Positions 15,470-23,414 of a DNA stretch of 64,000 bases are shown piece after piece. The notes beneath the pieces were generated by a model, which had not been told where the DNA came from, ran no database searches, and worked only from the letters and a program-made list of their open reading frames with translations. A program made the translations under genes and the position numbers. The first letter of the stretch is position 1. Each line of letters starts with the position of its first letter. This stretch comes from Nevskiaceae bacterium (GTDB lineage Bacteria > Pseudomonadota > Gammaproteobacteria > Nevskiales > Nevskiaceae), in assembly GCA_021731445.1 (NCBI GenBank), contig JAKFXK010000010.1:1-64000 (forward strand), in the 5' to 3' direction.

Positions 15470-18019
15470 ATGCCTCTCATTCTCTCCAATTTCAGCGGCA
15501 ATGCTCCTGCTGATCTGAGTCTTTCGCAGGGATGGGAGTTGGCGATACTCCCGACCAGCACGGCACTCGATCCCGGCTCGCTGATGGCGGCCGCACCCGA
15601 ATGGTTGTCTGCGCAGGTGCCAGGCACAGCAATGTCGGCCCTGTTTGCCGCAGGCCGCGCCAGCTTTACTCAACTGACTGCACTGGATGCGCAGGACATC
15701 TGGTATCGCTGCTGCTTTGCCTCAGACGTGGCGCAAGCGCAGCAGTTTCTCGTGTTTGAAGGACTCGCTACGCACGCCGAGGTTTGGCTCAATGGCAAAT
15801 GCATACTAGAATCCAGCAATATGTTCGTTGCGCATCGCGTAGCGGTGAGCTTGCAAGCGCACAACGAGTTGTTGATTCGCTTCGCTTCGATGCAACAGGC
15901 GCTCAAGGCGCGTCGCCCGCGCCCGCGTTGGCGCACTCGGCTGGTCGAACAACAGCAGTTGCGCTGGATGCGCAGCAGCCTCTTGGGCCGCATCCCGGGC
16001 TGGACGCCCGCTACGCCCGCCATCGGCCCCTGGCGACCTATTCGCTTGCAGGCAACTGCACAGTTCACCTGCGAGCAACTGGATGCGCAGGTAAGCCTCG
16101 ATGGCGAGACCGGCCTGGTGGCGCTTTCGATGCGTCTATGTGCGGCGGCAGCCAATGTGCAGATCACCACCGCCCGCTTAATTGTTGGTGATACCGAGTC
16201 ACCCTTGAGCGTGCAGGCCCTCGACAACGGCAACTGGCAACTGCAAGGCATAGCCCGCATCCCCGATGCGCGCCTGTGGTGGCCACATACACACGGAGAA
16301 CCCGCGCGGTATGCGGTTGCCGTCGTGATCGAAACCCGCGAGGGTGCGCAGCGTCTTGATTGCGGTCATACCGGCTTCCGCCAGATCACCCTGCACAGCG
16401 AGGGCGATGCCTTCGCGCTTTCCGTCAACGGCGTGCCGGTGTTCTGCCGGGGCGCTTGCTGGACGACCACCGACATCCTCAATCTCGTCGGCAGCCAAGC
16501 CGCCACGCGGCAAGCCCTGTTGCTGGCGAAAGAAGCCGACATGAACATGCTGCGCGTCGGCGGCACCATGTTCTACGAGGCCGATCATTTCTACGCGCTC
16601 TGCGATGAGCTGGGCATCCTGCTCTGGCACGACTGGATGTTCGCCAACATGGATTACCCGGCGGAAGACCCGGAGTTCGTGGCGAGTGTCGAGACCGAGG
16701 CGCGGCAGTTTCTGCACCGCACACAACTTTCGCCCTGCCTCGCGCTGCTCTGCGGCAACAGCGAGATCGAGCAGCAGGCCGCGATGCTGGGCCTCGAAAA
16801 GCCGCTCTGGCGCAACCGCCTGTTTGCTGAGCTGCTGCCGGCCATCGGCATTGCCCTGCGGCCAGATGTGCCGTATTGGCCTTCGAGCCCCGCCGGTGGT
16901 GTGCTGCCATTCCAGGTGGATTCCGGGGCCGCGCACTACTTCGGTGTCGGCGCTTATCTGCAACCCCTGAACGATGCGCGCCGCTCTGGCGTGCGCTTCA
17001 CCTCCGAGTGTCTGGCCTTCGCCAACGTGCCGGAAACAGAGACCATTGAAGCCCTGTTGGGCGAGGGCCAGTCGCCGTTGCATCATCCGTTGTGGAAGGC
17101 TCGCGTGCCCCGCGACAGCGGCCCCGGCTGGGACTTCGACGATGTGCGCGACCATTACCTTGCCGAGCTGTTCAAGGTTGATCCGATGCGTCTGCGCTAC
17201 GCCGACATGGATCGCTATCTGGCCTTGAGCCGGGTTGTGACGGGCGAAGTGATGGCTGCGGCCTTCGGCGAATGGCGGCGCCATGGTTCGAGCTGCGCGG
17301 GCGGCATTGTCTGGTTTCTGCGCGACCTTTGGCCTGGTGCGGGCTGGGGGGTGGTGGATTCGTTCGGCAACCCCAAAGCGGCCTGGCATTACCTCAAGCG
17401 CGTGCTCGCCCCGGTGGCACTGCTCATCACCAACGAGGGCGTGAACGGCTTGGCACTGCACGCCATCAACGACGGTGCGCAGGCCATCGCCGCGCGGATC
17501 ACGCTCACCCTCTATCGGCATGGTGAGCAGGCCGTTGCCGAGGGTCAGCAGGAGGTGCTGATCCCGGCACGGGGCAGTGTGCAACTAAGGGGCGATGCAC
17601 TGTTCGGTCACTTTCTCGATACCACGTACACCTATCGCTTCGGGCCATCGGGACACGATGTTGCGCACGCCGTATTGCGAGATACCGCTACGGGCGAAGT
17701 GCTGGGTTCTGACTTCTTCTTCCCGCTTGGCCACGCCTTCGCAGTGCAGCCTTCGCTGGGGATGGAAGCCGAAACGCTGGCGCTGGCAGATGGCTGCTAC
17801 CAAGTGACGGTGCGCAGCGCGCGCTTCGCACAGTCGGTTTCCGTTGAGGCTCCCGGCTTCCATGCGAGCCACTGCTACTTTCATCTACAACCGGGCGGTA
17901 TGCAGCAATTGCAGCTGATGCCCAAACAGCCAGGAGCGCGCCTTCACGCAACATTGCAAGCCCTCAATACCCACCAGCGCGTGAAACTGGTGCCTGTGTT
18001 GCGCGAGGTATCCACATGA
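15470..18019 (+). CDS. GH2-family (beta-mannosidase-like) glycoside hydrolase, cytoplasmic
   Basis: A protein of 849 residues with the GH2 order: sugar-binding jelly-roll (about 15-190, DIWYRCCF and VFEGLATHAEVWLNG), immunoglobulin-like part (about 195-300) and a TIM barrel (about 310-640) beginning FALSVNGVPVFCRGACW. Two catalytic Glu fit a retaining beta-mannosidase: E432 in LLCGNSEIEQ (acid/base) and E513 in RFTSECLAF (nucleophile). WHDWMFANMDYP is also typical of the family. No signal peptide is seen, so it works inside the cell. It starts 9 bp after the DUF1839 stop and overlaps the next gene by 4 bp, so it is part of the carrier-protein operon. It might trim or transfer a sugar on the pathway product. 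Confidence 0.85.
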   Translation: MPLILSNFSGNAPADLSLSQGWELAILPTSTALDPGSLMAAAPEWLSAQVPGTAMSALFAAGRASFTQLTALDAQDIWYRCCFASDVAQAQQFLVFEGLATHAEVWLNGKCILESSNMFVAHRVAVSLQAHNELLIRFASMQQALKARRPRPRWRTRLVEQQQLRWMRSSLLGRIPGWTPATPAIGPWRPIRLQATAQFTCEQLDAQVSLDGETGLVALSMRLCAAAANVQITTARLIVGDTESPLSVQALDNGNWQLQGIARIPDARLWWPHTHGEPARYAVAVVIETREGAQRLDCGHTGFRQITLHSEGDAFALSVNGVPVFCRGACWTTTDILNLVGSQAATRQALLLAKEADMNMLRVGGTMFYEADHFYALCDELGILLWHDWMFANMDYPAEDPEFVASVETEARQFLHRTQLSPCLALLCGNSEIEQQAAMLGLEKPLWRNRLFAELLPAIGIALRPDVPYWPSSPAGGVLPFQVDSGAAHYFGVGAYLQPLNDARRSGVRFTSECLAFANVPETETIEALLGEGQSPLHHPLWKARVPRDSGPGWDFDDVRDHYLAELFKVDPMRLRYADMDRYLALSRVVTGEVMAAAFGEWRRHGSSCAGGIVWFLRDLWPGAGWGVVDSFGNPKAAWHYLKRVLAPVALLITNEGVNGLALHAINDGAQAIAARITLTLYRHGEQAVAEGQQEVLIPARGSVQLRGDALFGHFLDTTYTYRFGPSGHDVAHAVLRDTATGEVLGSDFFFPLGHAFAVQPSLGMEAETLALADGCYQVTVRSARFAQSVSVEAPGFHASHCYFHLQPGGMQQLQLMPKQPGARLHATLQALNTHQRVKLVPVLREVST

Positions 18020-19842
18020 GCGTCTTGCAGTCTGCGCCGCAAGCACCCGCCGCCTACCCGGTGGCCTTCGACCGCGAAGGCCGCCAGCTCTTTGGCTGGT
18101 ATCACCCGCCGGCAGTCCGCGAGGGCCAGACCCGCGACTGCGCGGTGGTGATGTGCAATCCAATCGGCTACGACGCCATCTGCACCTACCGCCACTACCG
18201 CGTGCTCGCCTTCCAATTGGCTGAGGCGGGCTTCGCGGTGCTGCGTTACGACCATCACGGGACTGGCGACTCCGCAGGCAACGATGAAGACCCGAAGCGG
18301 ATTGCGGCATGGATCAACGGTGTATCCAGGGCTGTGGAGTTTGCGCAGCAACGCAGCGGAGCCAGCAAGGTCAGCCTGTTCGGGGTGCGCTTCGGCGGCA
18401 CGTTGGCGCTGGCTGCCGCTTCTGCGCAAACGCTGGCAACTTCAGTGGTCGCATGGGCACCGTTCGCATCGGGCGCTCTCTATCTGCGTGAGATGCGCGT
18501 GCTGCGGATGGCGCGCGACACGGACAGCGACACCCCACCCGTCGCCCACGATGCCGGGGCCGATGTGGGCGAAGAGGCGGCAGGCTATCTGCTGACGGCT
18601 TCAACCATTGCCGAGTTGGGGGAACTAAGCCTGCTCGCTGGCAATGCCCCACCAGCAGCAGAAATCCTGTTACTGGCGCGGGATGACATCCCGTCCAGCG
18701 AGAAGCTGGCGCGCCATCTCATCAAAACCGGCTGCAAGGTTGAACAGCTTACGGTGCCGGGCTACGCCGCGATGATGCTGGATACCTTCGATGCGGTGGT
18801 GCCGCAAGCCGCGCTCACGGAAATCGGCAACTGGCTGTGCGAACGTTACGGCTTGCAGGCCAGCAAACCTGCACTGCCTGCCAGCGACGTGCCGCGACTA
18901 ATTGCTGGAAGCCGCGGTGCTGAGTCGGACGTAGCGGAAACGCCGGTGTTGTTCGGCCCGGAGGGGCAGTTCTTCGGCATCGTTTCCGAATCATTGATTC
19001 CACAGGGAGAACGTGGCGGCACGGGCGTGATTTTTGTGAACGTTGGCTCCAACCACCACATCGGCCCCAACCGGATGTATGTCACCCAAGCTCGCGCGTT
19101 GGCGTCACTGGGCTTTGTGAGCCTGAGGATGGACATCGGCGGCGTGGGCGAAAGCCCGGCCAGCCCCGGTCACGCCGAGAACCACCTCTACGCCATGCAC
19201 TCGGTGGCAGATGTGCGGTGCGCCGTGCAGTTTATGCGGGACCACAAACAGGTGACCAAAGTAGTGCTGATCGGCGTCTGTTCAGGGGCCTATCTCTCCT
19301 TCCATACCGCCCTGTCCGACCCCGCCATCGCCAGCGTGGTGCTCATCAACCCGCAAACTTTCACTTGGCGAGAGGGTGATTCGCTCAAGCTGAGGATGAG
19401 CAGCGATATCAGGCCTTTGGGCTACTACAAGCGAAACATTCTGAAGCCAGAAGTGTGGCTGCGCCTGATGAAAGGCAAGCTCAATGTCAGGCTTATCGTG
19501 AGTGGAGTCAGCGCCGTGCTGTGGCGGCGCATAAGAACCCAGCTGGCCACTTCGTTTGAGCGAGATGACCCCGCCAACGATTCGACTGCCCCGCTGAATG
19601 TGAGAGGCAGCTTCCGCAGGCTTTTGAAGCGAGGAATGAATGTCTATCTGCTCTACAGCGGCAATGACGGCGGGTTGCCTGAGATGGGCACCCAACTGGG
19701 GCGTGGCGCCTCGTCCGTTCGCAAGAGTCCGCATTTCAAGCTGGAGATCGTCGATGGAGCCGATCACACCTTTACCCCGCTCTGGGCACAGCGTCGGCTA
19801 CTGGATTTGCTGACACAACATCTGATGCGTCTCTACGGCTAG
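18016..19842 (+). CDS. Tandem alpha/beta-hydrolase protein with Cys nucleophile in the second domain
   Basis: A protein of 608 residues made of two alpha/beta-hydrolase folds. In domain 1 (about 10-285) the elbow reads FGVRFGG, so R125 replaces the nucleophile Ser, and the domain is probably non-catalytic or scaffolding. In domain 2 (about 310-605) the elbow reads IGVCSGAY with C422 at the nucleophile place; the acid may be in SGNDGG and the His is in DGADHTF. A Cys nucleophile is typical of acyl-transferring enzymes such as PHA synthases and of exosortase-associated hydrolases. In this operon the natural job is release or transfer of an acyl or aminoacyl group from the carrier protein. ATGA overlap with the GH2 gene. 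Confidence 0.82.
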   Translation: MSVLQSAPQAPAAYPVAFDREGRQLFGWYHPPAVREGQTRDCAVVMCNPIGYDAICTYRHYRVLAFQLAEAGFAVLRYDHHGTGDSAGNDEDPKRIAAWINGVSRAVEFAQQRSGASKVSLFGVRFGGTLALAAASAQTLATSVVAWAPFASGALYLREMRVLRMARDTDSDTPPVAHDAGADVGEEAAGYLLTASTIAELGELSLLAGNAPPAAEILLLARDDIPSSEKLARHLIKTGCKVEQLTVPGYAAMMLDTFDAVVPQAALTEIGNWLCERYGLQASKPALPASDVPRLIAGSRGAESDVAETPVLFGPEGQFFGIVSESLIPQGERGGTGVIFVNVGSNHHIGPNRMYVTQARALASLGFVSLRMDIGGVGESPASPGHAENHLYAMHSVADVRCAVQFMRDHKQVTKVVLIGVCSGAYLSFHTALSDPAIASVVLINPQTFTWREGDSLKLRMSSDIRPLGYYKRNILKPEVWLRLMKGKLNVRLIVSGVSAVLWRRIRTQLATSFERDDPANDSTAPLNVRGSFRRLLKRGMNVYLLYSGNDGGLPEMGTQLGRGASSVRKSPHFKLEIVDGADHTFTPLWAQRRLLDLLTQHLMRLYG

Positions 19843-19850
19843 GTGCCACC

Positions 19851-20474
19851 ATGATCGCAAGCCAACAGCCGATGAGAGCCGTGAGATCGGAGCCGTGTGT
19901 CCAATCCATCGTCCCTGATTACCAGGCTGCCTGGTTTGCAGGACACGACCGGATTGTTGCACCGATACGCCGCCATTTGACGGTTTTCCCGGAGCATAGT
20001 CAGTGCCTTGTGGACATCGGGGCGGGTGATGGATCAGTGCTTGATGACATCGCCAGCCGCCTGCCACAGTTCAAGCAACTCGTCGGCATCTCTGCGGATC
20101 AGCGTGGGCTCAGCTTGGCCCAGGTACGCATCCACCACGATGCAAGGCTGCGATTTCACTGCGGCAATCCTTGGGCCTGGCTGCGACGTCATGTGTATGG
20201 GCATGGGCAGGCCATCATCTTCAGCTATGACAACCTATCGGTGGTGCCAGAGCCGCTCTTGATGGATTGGTTTGCGGAGCTAGCTGATCTCGGCATTGCC
20301 GCCCTCGCTTTGGTGGAGGCGCGCGACGGAGGCTGCGGACAACTGCCAGAATTATTGCGGCGCTGCGGATGGAAGGTTGAGCACGCTGAGAGCGCCTACC
20401 AAGATGAGCGAGCCTGGTGGCGAGTGTTCGCCAGCTTTGACACGACAGATGCATTACTGGGGTTTTTCGCATGA
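19851..20474 (+). CDS. Class I SAM-dependent methyltransferase-like protein
   Basis: A protein of 207 residues. The SAM-binding motif I is VDIGAGDGSV (54-63), motif II-like acidic loop ends ISADQRG, and IFSYDNLSVVPEP resembles the post-motif segment. The C-terminal part is short (RRCGWKVEHAESAYQDERAWWRVF). Substrate unknown; the fold fits O- or N-methylation of a small molecule. It lies 8 bp after the hydrolase and overlaps the reductase gene by 4 bp, so it belongs to the same transcription unit. Confidence 0.72.
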   Translation: MIASQQPMRAVRSEPCVQSIVPDYQAAWFAGHDRIVAPIRRHLTVFPEHSQCLVDIGAGDGSVLDDIASRLPQFKQLVGISADQRGLSLAQVRIHHDARLRFHCGNPWAWLRRHVYGHGQAIIFSYDNLSVVPEPLLMDWFAELADLGIAALALVEARDGGCGQLPELLRRCGWKVEHAESAYQDERAWWRVFASFDTTDALLGFFA

Positions 20475-21127
20475 TTGCCGTACTTGGCGCGGGCGGCTTC
20501 GGTCTGGCAATGGGCCACGCCATTAGCCGCACGGGACAGAGCTTCTGTTTCGGAGTGCGCGAAGTGGAGACCGTGGCGGTCTCGGTTGATGCCATCCAAA
20601 AAATGGACGCGCTGAAGACCTGCACCGGAGTTCATGCAGTAGAGACTGCAATTCGTTCATCAGACTTGGTGATCCTCGCCGTCCCTTATGCAGCCGCCAC
20701 ACCGCTGGTGCAATCCATCACTGACTGGTCGGGCAAGATTGTCGTGGACTGCACCAACCCCTTGAAAGCTGGCCTGACCGGCCTTGAAGTGGGTCACAAT
20801 GATTCCGCCGCAGAACAGATCGCCCGTCACGCTAGTAATGCGAGAGTGGTCAAGGCATTTTCGACATTGAGCGCCTACGTGCTTGAGCACCCGACTTTCG
20901 GCACTGGCCGCGCCTTTCTGCCGGTGTGCGGCGACGACCCTGAAGCGCGCGCCCGGGTCATTGAACTCGGCCGCTTGATGGGTTTCGACGTGGTGGACAT
21001 CGGCCCTCTGGCTCACGCGCGTTACATCGAACCGTTTGCCATGCTGGGCATCCAGCTGGCGGTGCAACGTCGCTACGGGCATGGCTTTGCGCTGGGTGTG
21101 ATGCAGCGCGAGCGCGTCGCCGTTTGA
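20471..21127 (+). CDS. NADP-binding reductase of the F420-dependent NADP reductase-like family
   Basis: A protein of 218 residues with an N-terminal Rossmann motif GAGGFG (6-11) and the fold order of the pfam F420_oxidored group: SSDLVILAVPYAAATPLV, IVVDCTNPLK, RVVKAFSTLSAYVLEHP, and FLPVCGDDPEARARVIELGRLMGFDVVDIGPLAHARYIEP. In bacteria without F420 such proteins reduce other substrates with NADPH. The catalytic substrate cannot be told. ATG overlaps the methyltransferase stop by 4 bp; likely a late reduction step of the carrier-protein pathway. Confidence 0.82.
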   Translation: MIAVLGAGGFGLAMGHAISRTGQSFCFGVREVETVAVSVDAIQKMDALKTCTGVHAVETAIRSSDLVILAVPYAAATPLVQSITDWSGKIVVDCTNPLKAGLTGLEVGHNDSAAEQIARHASNARVVKAFSTLSAYVLEHPTFGTGRAFLPVCGDDPEARARVIELGRLMGFDVVDIGPLAHARYIEPFAMLGIQLAVQRRYGHGFALGVMQRERVAV

Positions 21128-21166
21128 ATCGGAATTGGCACCATGCAATCAACCAGAGGATCTGAG

Positions 21167-21688
21167 ATGCCCGATAACACCAACCCCGCTTCAACACCGA
21201 CGCAGTGGCGGCATCCGCTGCCGCGCATTGCTGCAACCGGATTGATGCTCTGTGTGCTCAGCGCCTGTGGAAGTGCAGAACTGCCACGATCCCTCAGCAC
21301 CAGTGACCCAGGGCCGCTCAAGCGATCCACTCCGCTCGATGCCAAACAGGTGATCGAAGGCAGTCCAGCCACATACACCGACGACGTCTACCAGTCCGCA
21401 GATGGACAATTGTTCGTAGCTTACTGGAGCGCCAGCGCGGGGCGGTTCACATGGGATTACACCGACATCAACGAAGTCATCACCATCTTGGAAGGTGAGG
21501 CCTTCGTGAAGACCTCGGATGGCAAAACCCATCATCTGAAGCCGGGCGTCACTTTAACCTTCGGCAGCGGTGATTTCGCCGAATGGCATGTGCCCAATTA
21601 CATCCGAAAGGTCGCTGTAGTGCAGCGTTCGCCCAAGCCTTTGGTTCGCAGGATCATCGACAAGATCAAGAAGACAATCGCTTCATAG
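21167..21688 (+). CDS. Cupin-domain lipoprotein
   Basis: A protein of 173 residues. I choose ATG 21167 because GAGGA at 21156-21160 precedes it; an in-frame ATG at 21143 lacks a site. The lipobox is VLSAC (C34) followed by Gly-Ser. The cupin barrel (about 75-150) is of the EutQ/ureidoglycine type: FTWDYTDINEVITILEGEAFVKTSDG, HHLKPGVTLTFGSGDFAEWHVP. Only scattered His/Glu are present, so metal binding is doubtful. Being lipidated, it acts outside the cytoplasm, unlike the other members of the operon. A sensor or binding role for the exported product is possible. Confidence 0.75.
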   Translation: MPDNTNPASTPTQWRHPLPRIAATGLMLCVLSACGSAELPRSLSTSDPGPLKRSTPLDAKQVIEGSPATYTDDVYQSADGQLFVAYWSASAGRFTWDYTDINEVITILEGEAFVKTSDGKTHHLKPGVTLTFGSGDFAEWHVPNYIRKVAVVQRSPKPLVRRIIDKIKKTIAS

Positions 21689-21732
21689 CGCAGCTGTCTG
21701 AGGGCGCTGGGCCTGGTCTAGACACCATCTGC

Positions 21733-21764
21733 TTGACTCTGGAGTCGAGTCCAGACTGCAAGCT
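21733..21764 (+). promoter_or_regulatory. MerR-type promoter/operator
   Basis: TTGACT at 21733-21738 and CAAGCT at 21759-21764 are 20 bp apart, the over-long spacer typical of MerR-activated promoters. The spacer is filled by an imperfect palindrome ACTCTGGA-N6-TCCAGACT (21736-21757, one mismatch per arm). It lies 20 bp before the merR-like start, so the regulator probably controls itself and the DUF4396 gene. Confidence 0.7.
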
Positions 21765-21783
21765 AGCTCTGAGGTTAACGATC

Positions 21784-22212
21784 ATGTCCAAAACCCTGAT
21801 GACGATTGGTGCTGCCGCGAAGTCGGCAGGTGTTGCAGTAGACACAGTGCGCTACTACGAGCGCGAAGGTCTGCTCGCCAGTGCGACCCGCACGGCCAGT
21901 GGCTATCGCGTGTTCGCTGCGGCCGATGTCGAGCGTCTGCGCTTCATCCGCAAGGCGAAGTCACTCGGCTTCACGCTGGCTGACATCGCCGAACTGTTGC
22001 GCTTGCAGGATGGCGGCGGGCCACGCACCGAAGTGCGTCAGCGGGCCAGGACAAGGATCGAAGACCTCAGCCGCAAGATCGCGGCGCTGACTGCCATCCG
22101 CGACGCTCTCGTCGTGCTGGAAAGTCAGTGCCACGGTCGCGGCACGGTCGCCGGCTGCCCGATCATCCAGGGCGTGCAGGCGGTTTCTCTGGCTGACCCA
22201 TTGGAGTACTGA
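21784..22212 (+). CDS. MerR-family metal-responsive regulator
   Basis: A regulator of 142 residues. The N-terminal winged helix has TIGAAAKSAGVAVDTVRYYEREGLL and SGYRVFAAADVERLRFIRKAKSLGFTLADIAELL, then a dimerisation helix (about 80-115). The C-terminal loop has two Cys in SQCHGRGTVAGCPII, the arrangement of CueR/CadR/ZntR-type metal sensors (Cys, then a C-x(n)-C loop). The loop CxxxxxxxC is like that of Cu(I)- or Zn-sensing members. It is coded one base before the DUF4396 gene and just after a fitting operator, so it probably activates both in response to a metal. Confidence 0.88.
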   Translation: MSKTLMTIGAAAKSAGVAVDTVRYYEREGLLASATRTASGYRVFAAADVERLRFIRKAKSLGFTLADIAELLRLQDGGGPRTEVRQRARTRIEDLSRKIAALTAIRDALVVLESQCHGRGTVAGCPIIQGVQAVSLADPLEY

Positions 22213-22213
22213 C

Positions 22214-22798
22214 ATGACCACCCACACGCACCCGAACACCGGCAAAGCGGACTGCTGCTTCACTCACGCAACACACAAGGAAGATGTGCAGACCGCACCC
22301 ACTGCGAGCTGTCATCGGGATGAGGTGTCGAAACCTTCCACCGCCGCGCACGAGCACAGCCATCACGCCAGCAGTGGCTCGATGGCCAGCCTCACTACCT
22401 CGGCGACGCTGCACTGCCTTACGGGCTGTGCCATCGGTGAGTTCGTCGGCCTTGCCATCGGCGTCAGCCTGGGCTTGAGTCCCTGGGCCACGATGGCGCT
22501 GGCGACGGCGCTGGGCTTTGCCAGCGGCTACAGCCTGGGTCTGTGGCCTCTGGTGAAGCGCGGCATGAGCTGGGGTGCTGCGTTCAAGACCCTGTGGCTG
22601 GGCGAGACGATCTCCATCGCCGTCATGGAGTTCGCCATGAACTTCACCGACTACCACGTTGGCGGCGTGACCGCCGGCTCGATCCTCGCCCCGGCTTTCT
22701 GGCTGGGCTTCGCCTCTGCAATCCCCGCCGGGTTTGCCGCAGCCTGGCCGGTGAACTGGTGGCTCTTGAAGCGCAGCATCAAGAAGCCCTGTCACTGA
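22214..22798 (+). CDS. DUF4396 membrane protein with Cys/His-rich N-terminus
   Basis: A protein of 194 residues. The first 55 residues are hydrophilic and rich in His and Cys (KADCCFTHATHKED, SCHRDEV, AHEHSHHASS). Then come four membrane segments beginning with the family pattern TLHCLTGCAIGEFVGLAIG, and including LWLGETISIAVMEFAMNFTDYHVG. DUF4396 proteins occur in metal-resistance neighbourhoods and are suspected to be metal transporters. It starts 1 bp after the MerR gene. Metal unknown. Confidence 0.8.
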   Translation: MTTHTHPNTGKADCCFTHATHKEDVQTAPTASCHRDEVSKPSTAAHEHSHHASSGSMASLTTSATLHCLTGCAIGEFVGLAIGVSLGLSPWATMALATALGFASGYSLGLWPLVKRGMSWGAAFKTLWLGETISIAVMEFAMNFTDYHVGGVTAGSILAPAFWLGFASAIPAGFAAAWPVNWWLLKRSIKKPCH

Positions 22799-22806
22799 CA
22801 TGCCAG

Positions 22807-22862
22807 CTCGCCCCAGCGATTGGAAAGGCCAGGCCCGCATGGGTCTGGGCTGGGGCGAGTTT
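22807..22862 (+). terminator. Nested hairpin terminator between convergent operons
   Basis: CTCGCCCCAGC at 22807-22817 pairs with GCTGGGGCGAG at 22849-22859 (11 bp), with an inner CCAG/CCC against GGG/CTGG hairpin (22829-22848), followed by TTT. It lies 9 bp after the DUF4396 stop. The remaining 210 bp to the SMR gene hold no gene that I can support. Confidence 0.55.
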
Positions 22863-23075
22863 GTAGGCGTCACGGGCGACAACGCGCCGCACACTTACCT
22901 GCGGTGCAGATATGGATACAGCTGCGCTGGTCATGTCTAAGATGACTGATCGCTCTGACGCGCTCTCGATGGTCTTTGGTCTGAACTGAGACCTACAAGC
23001 CAACAAGCCGCTGCAACCTGAAAGAAGGTGTCAAAAGCCAGTGCAGTAACAGACATTGCTCGTGGCGCATCCAGA

Positions 23076-23414
23076 TCAACCTTGCGAGCGCGTCTCCAAT
23101 TGCAGCAGCACGATGCCAAGAATAGTTGCAGCCAAACCCGCTGCCTTCATCCACGACATGTGCTCTTTGAACACCACGACGCCGATGACGGCGACGAAAG
23201 CGATGCCGACGCCGCTCCAGATTGCATAGACCACGCTGATGTCCATCTTCTGCACCAGATGGGCCACCAGCACCAGCGCCACGCCAAACCCGCCCGCGAC
23301 CCCGACCCAGGCCCAGGGCCGCTCCCAACCGTTGGCGAGTTTCAGGCAGCTGGTGCCGAGCAGTTCGGCCAGGATGGCGATGGTGAGCAGCACCCAGGGA
23401 TTGAAACTGTTCAT
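23076..23414 (-). CDS. Small multidrug resistance (SMR/EmrE-like) transporter
   Basis: A protein of 112 residues with four membrane segments. The conserved membrane Glu is E17 in LAELLGTSCLKLANGW, and the later patterns AYAIWSGVG and VVFKEHMSWMKAAGLAATILGIVLL are those of the family. SMR proteins form dimers that swap protons for cationic drugs or guanidinium. It is the last of an eight-gene minus-strand operon: its ATG overlaps the stop of the JmjC-like gene by 4 bp. In this company a lipid-modifying or polyamine-related role like that of ArnE/F cannot be excluded. Confidence 0.9.
   Translation of the reverse strand: MNSFNPWVLLTIAILAELLGTSCLKLANGWERPWAWVGVAGGFGVALVLVAHLVQKMDISVVYAIWSGVGIAFVAVIGVVVFKEHMSWMKAAGLAATILGIVLLQLETRSQG

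Noticed and set aside
22912-22989. Possible 25-codon gene in the gap after DUF4396
   Set aside because: It has an ATG and stop but no ribosome site, lies after a probable terminator and has no recognisable sequence.
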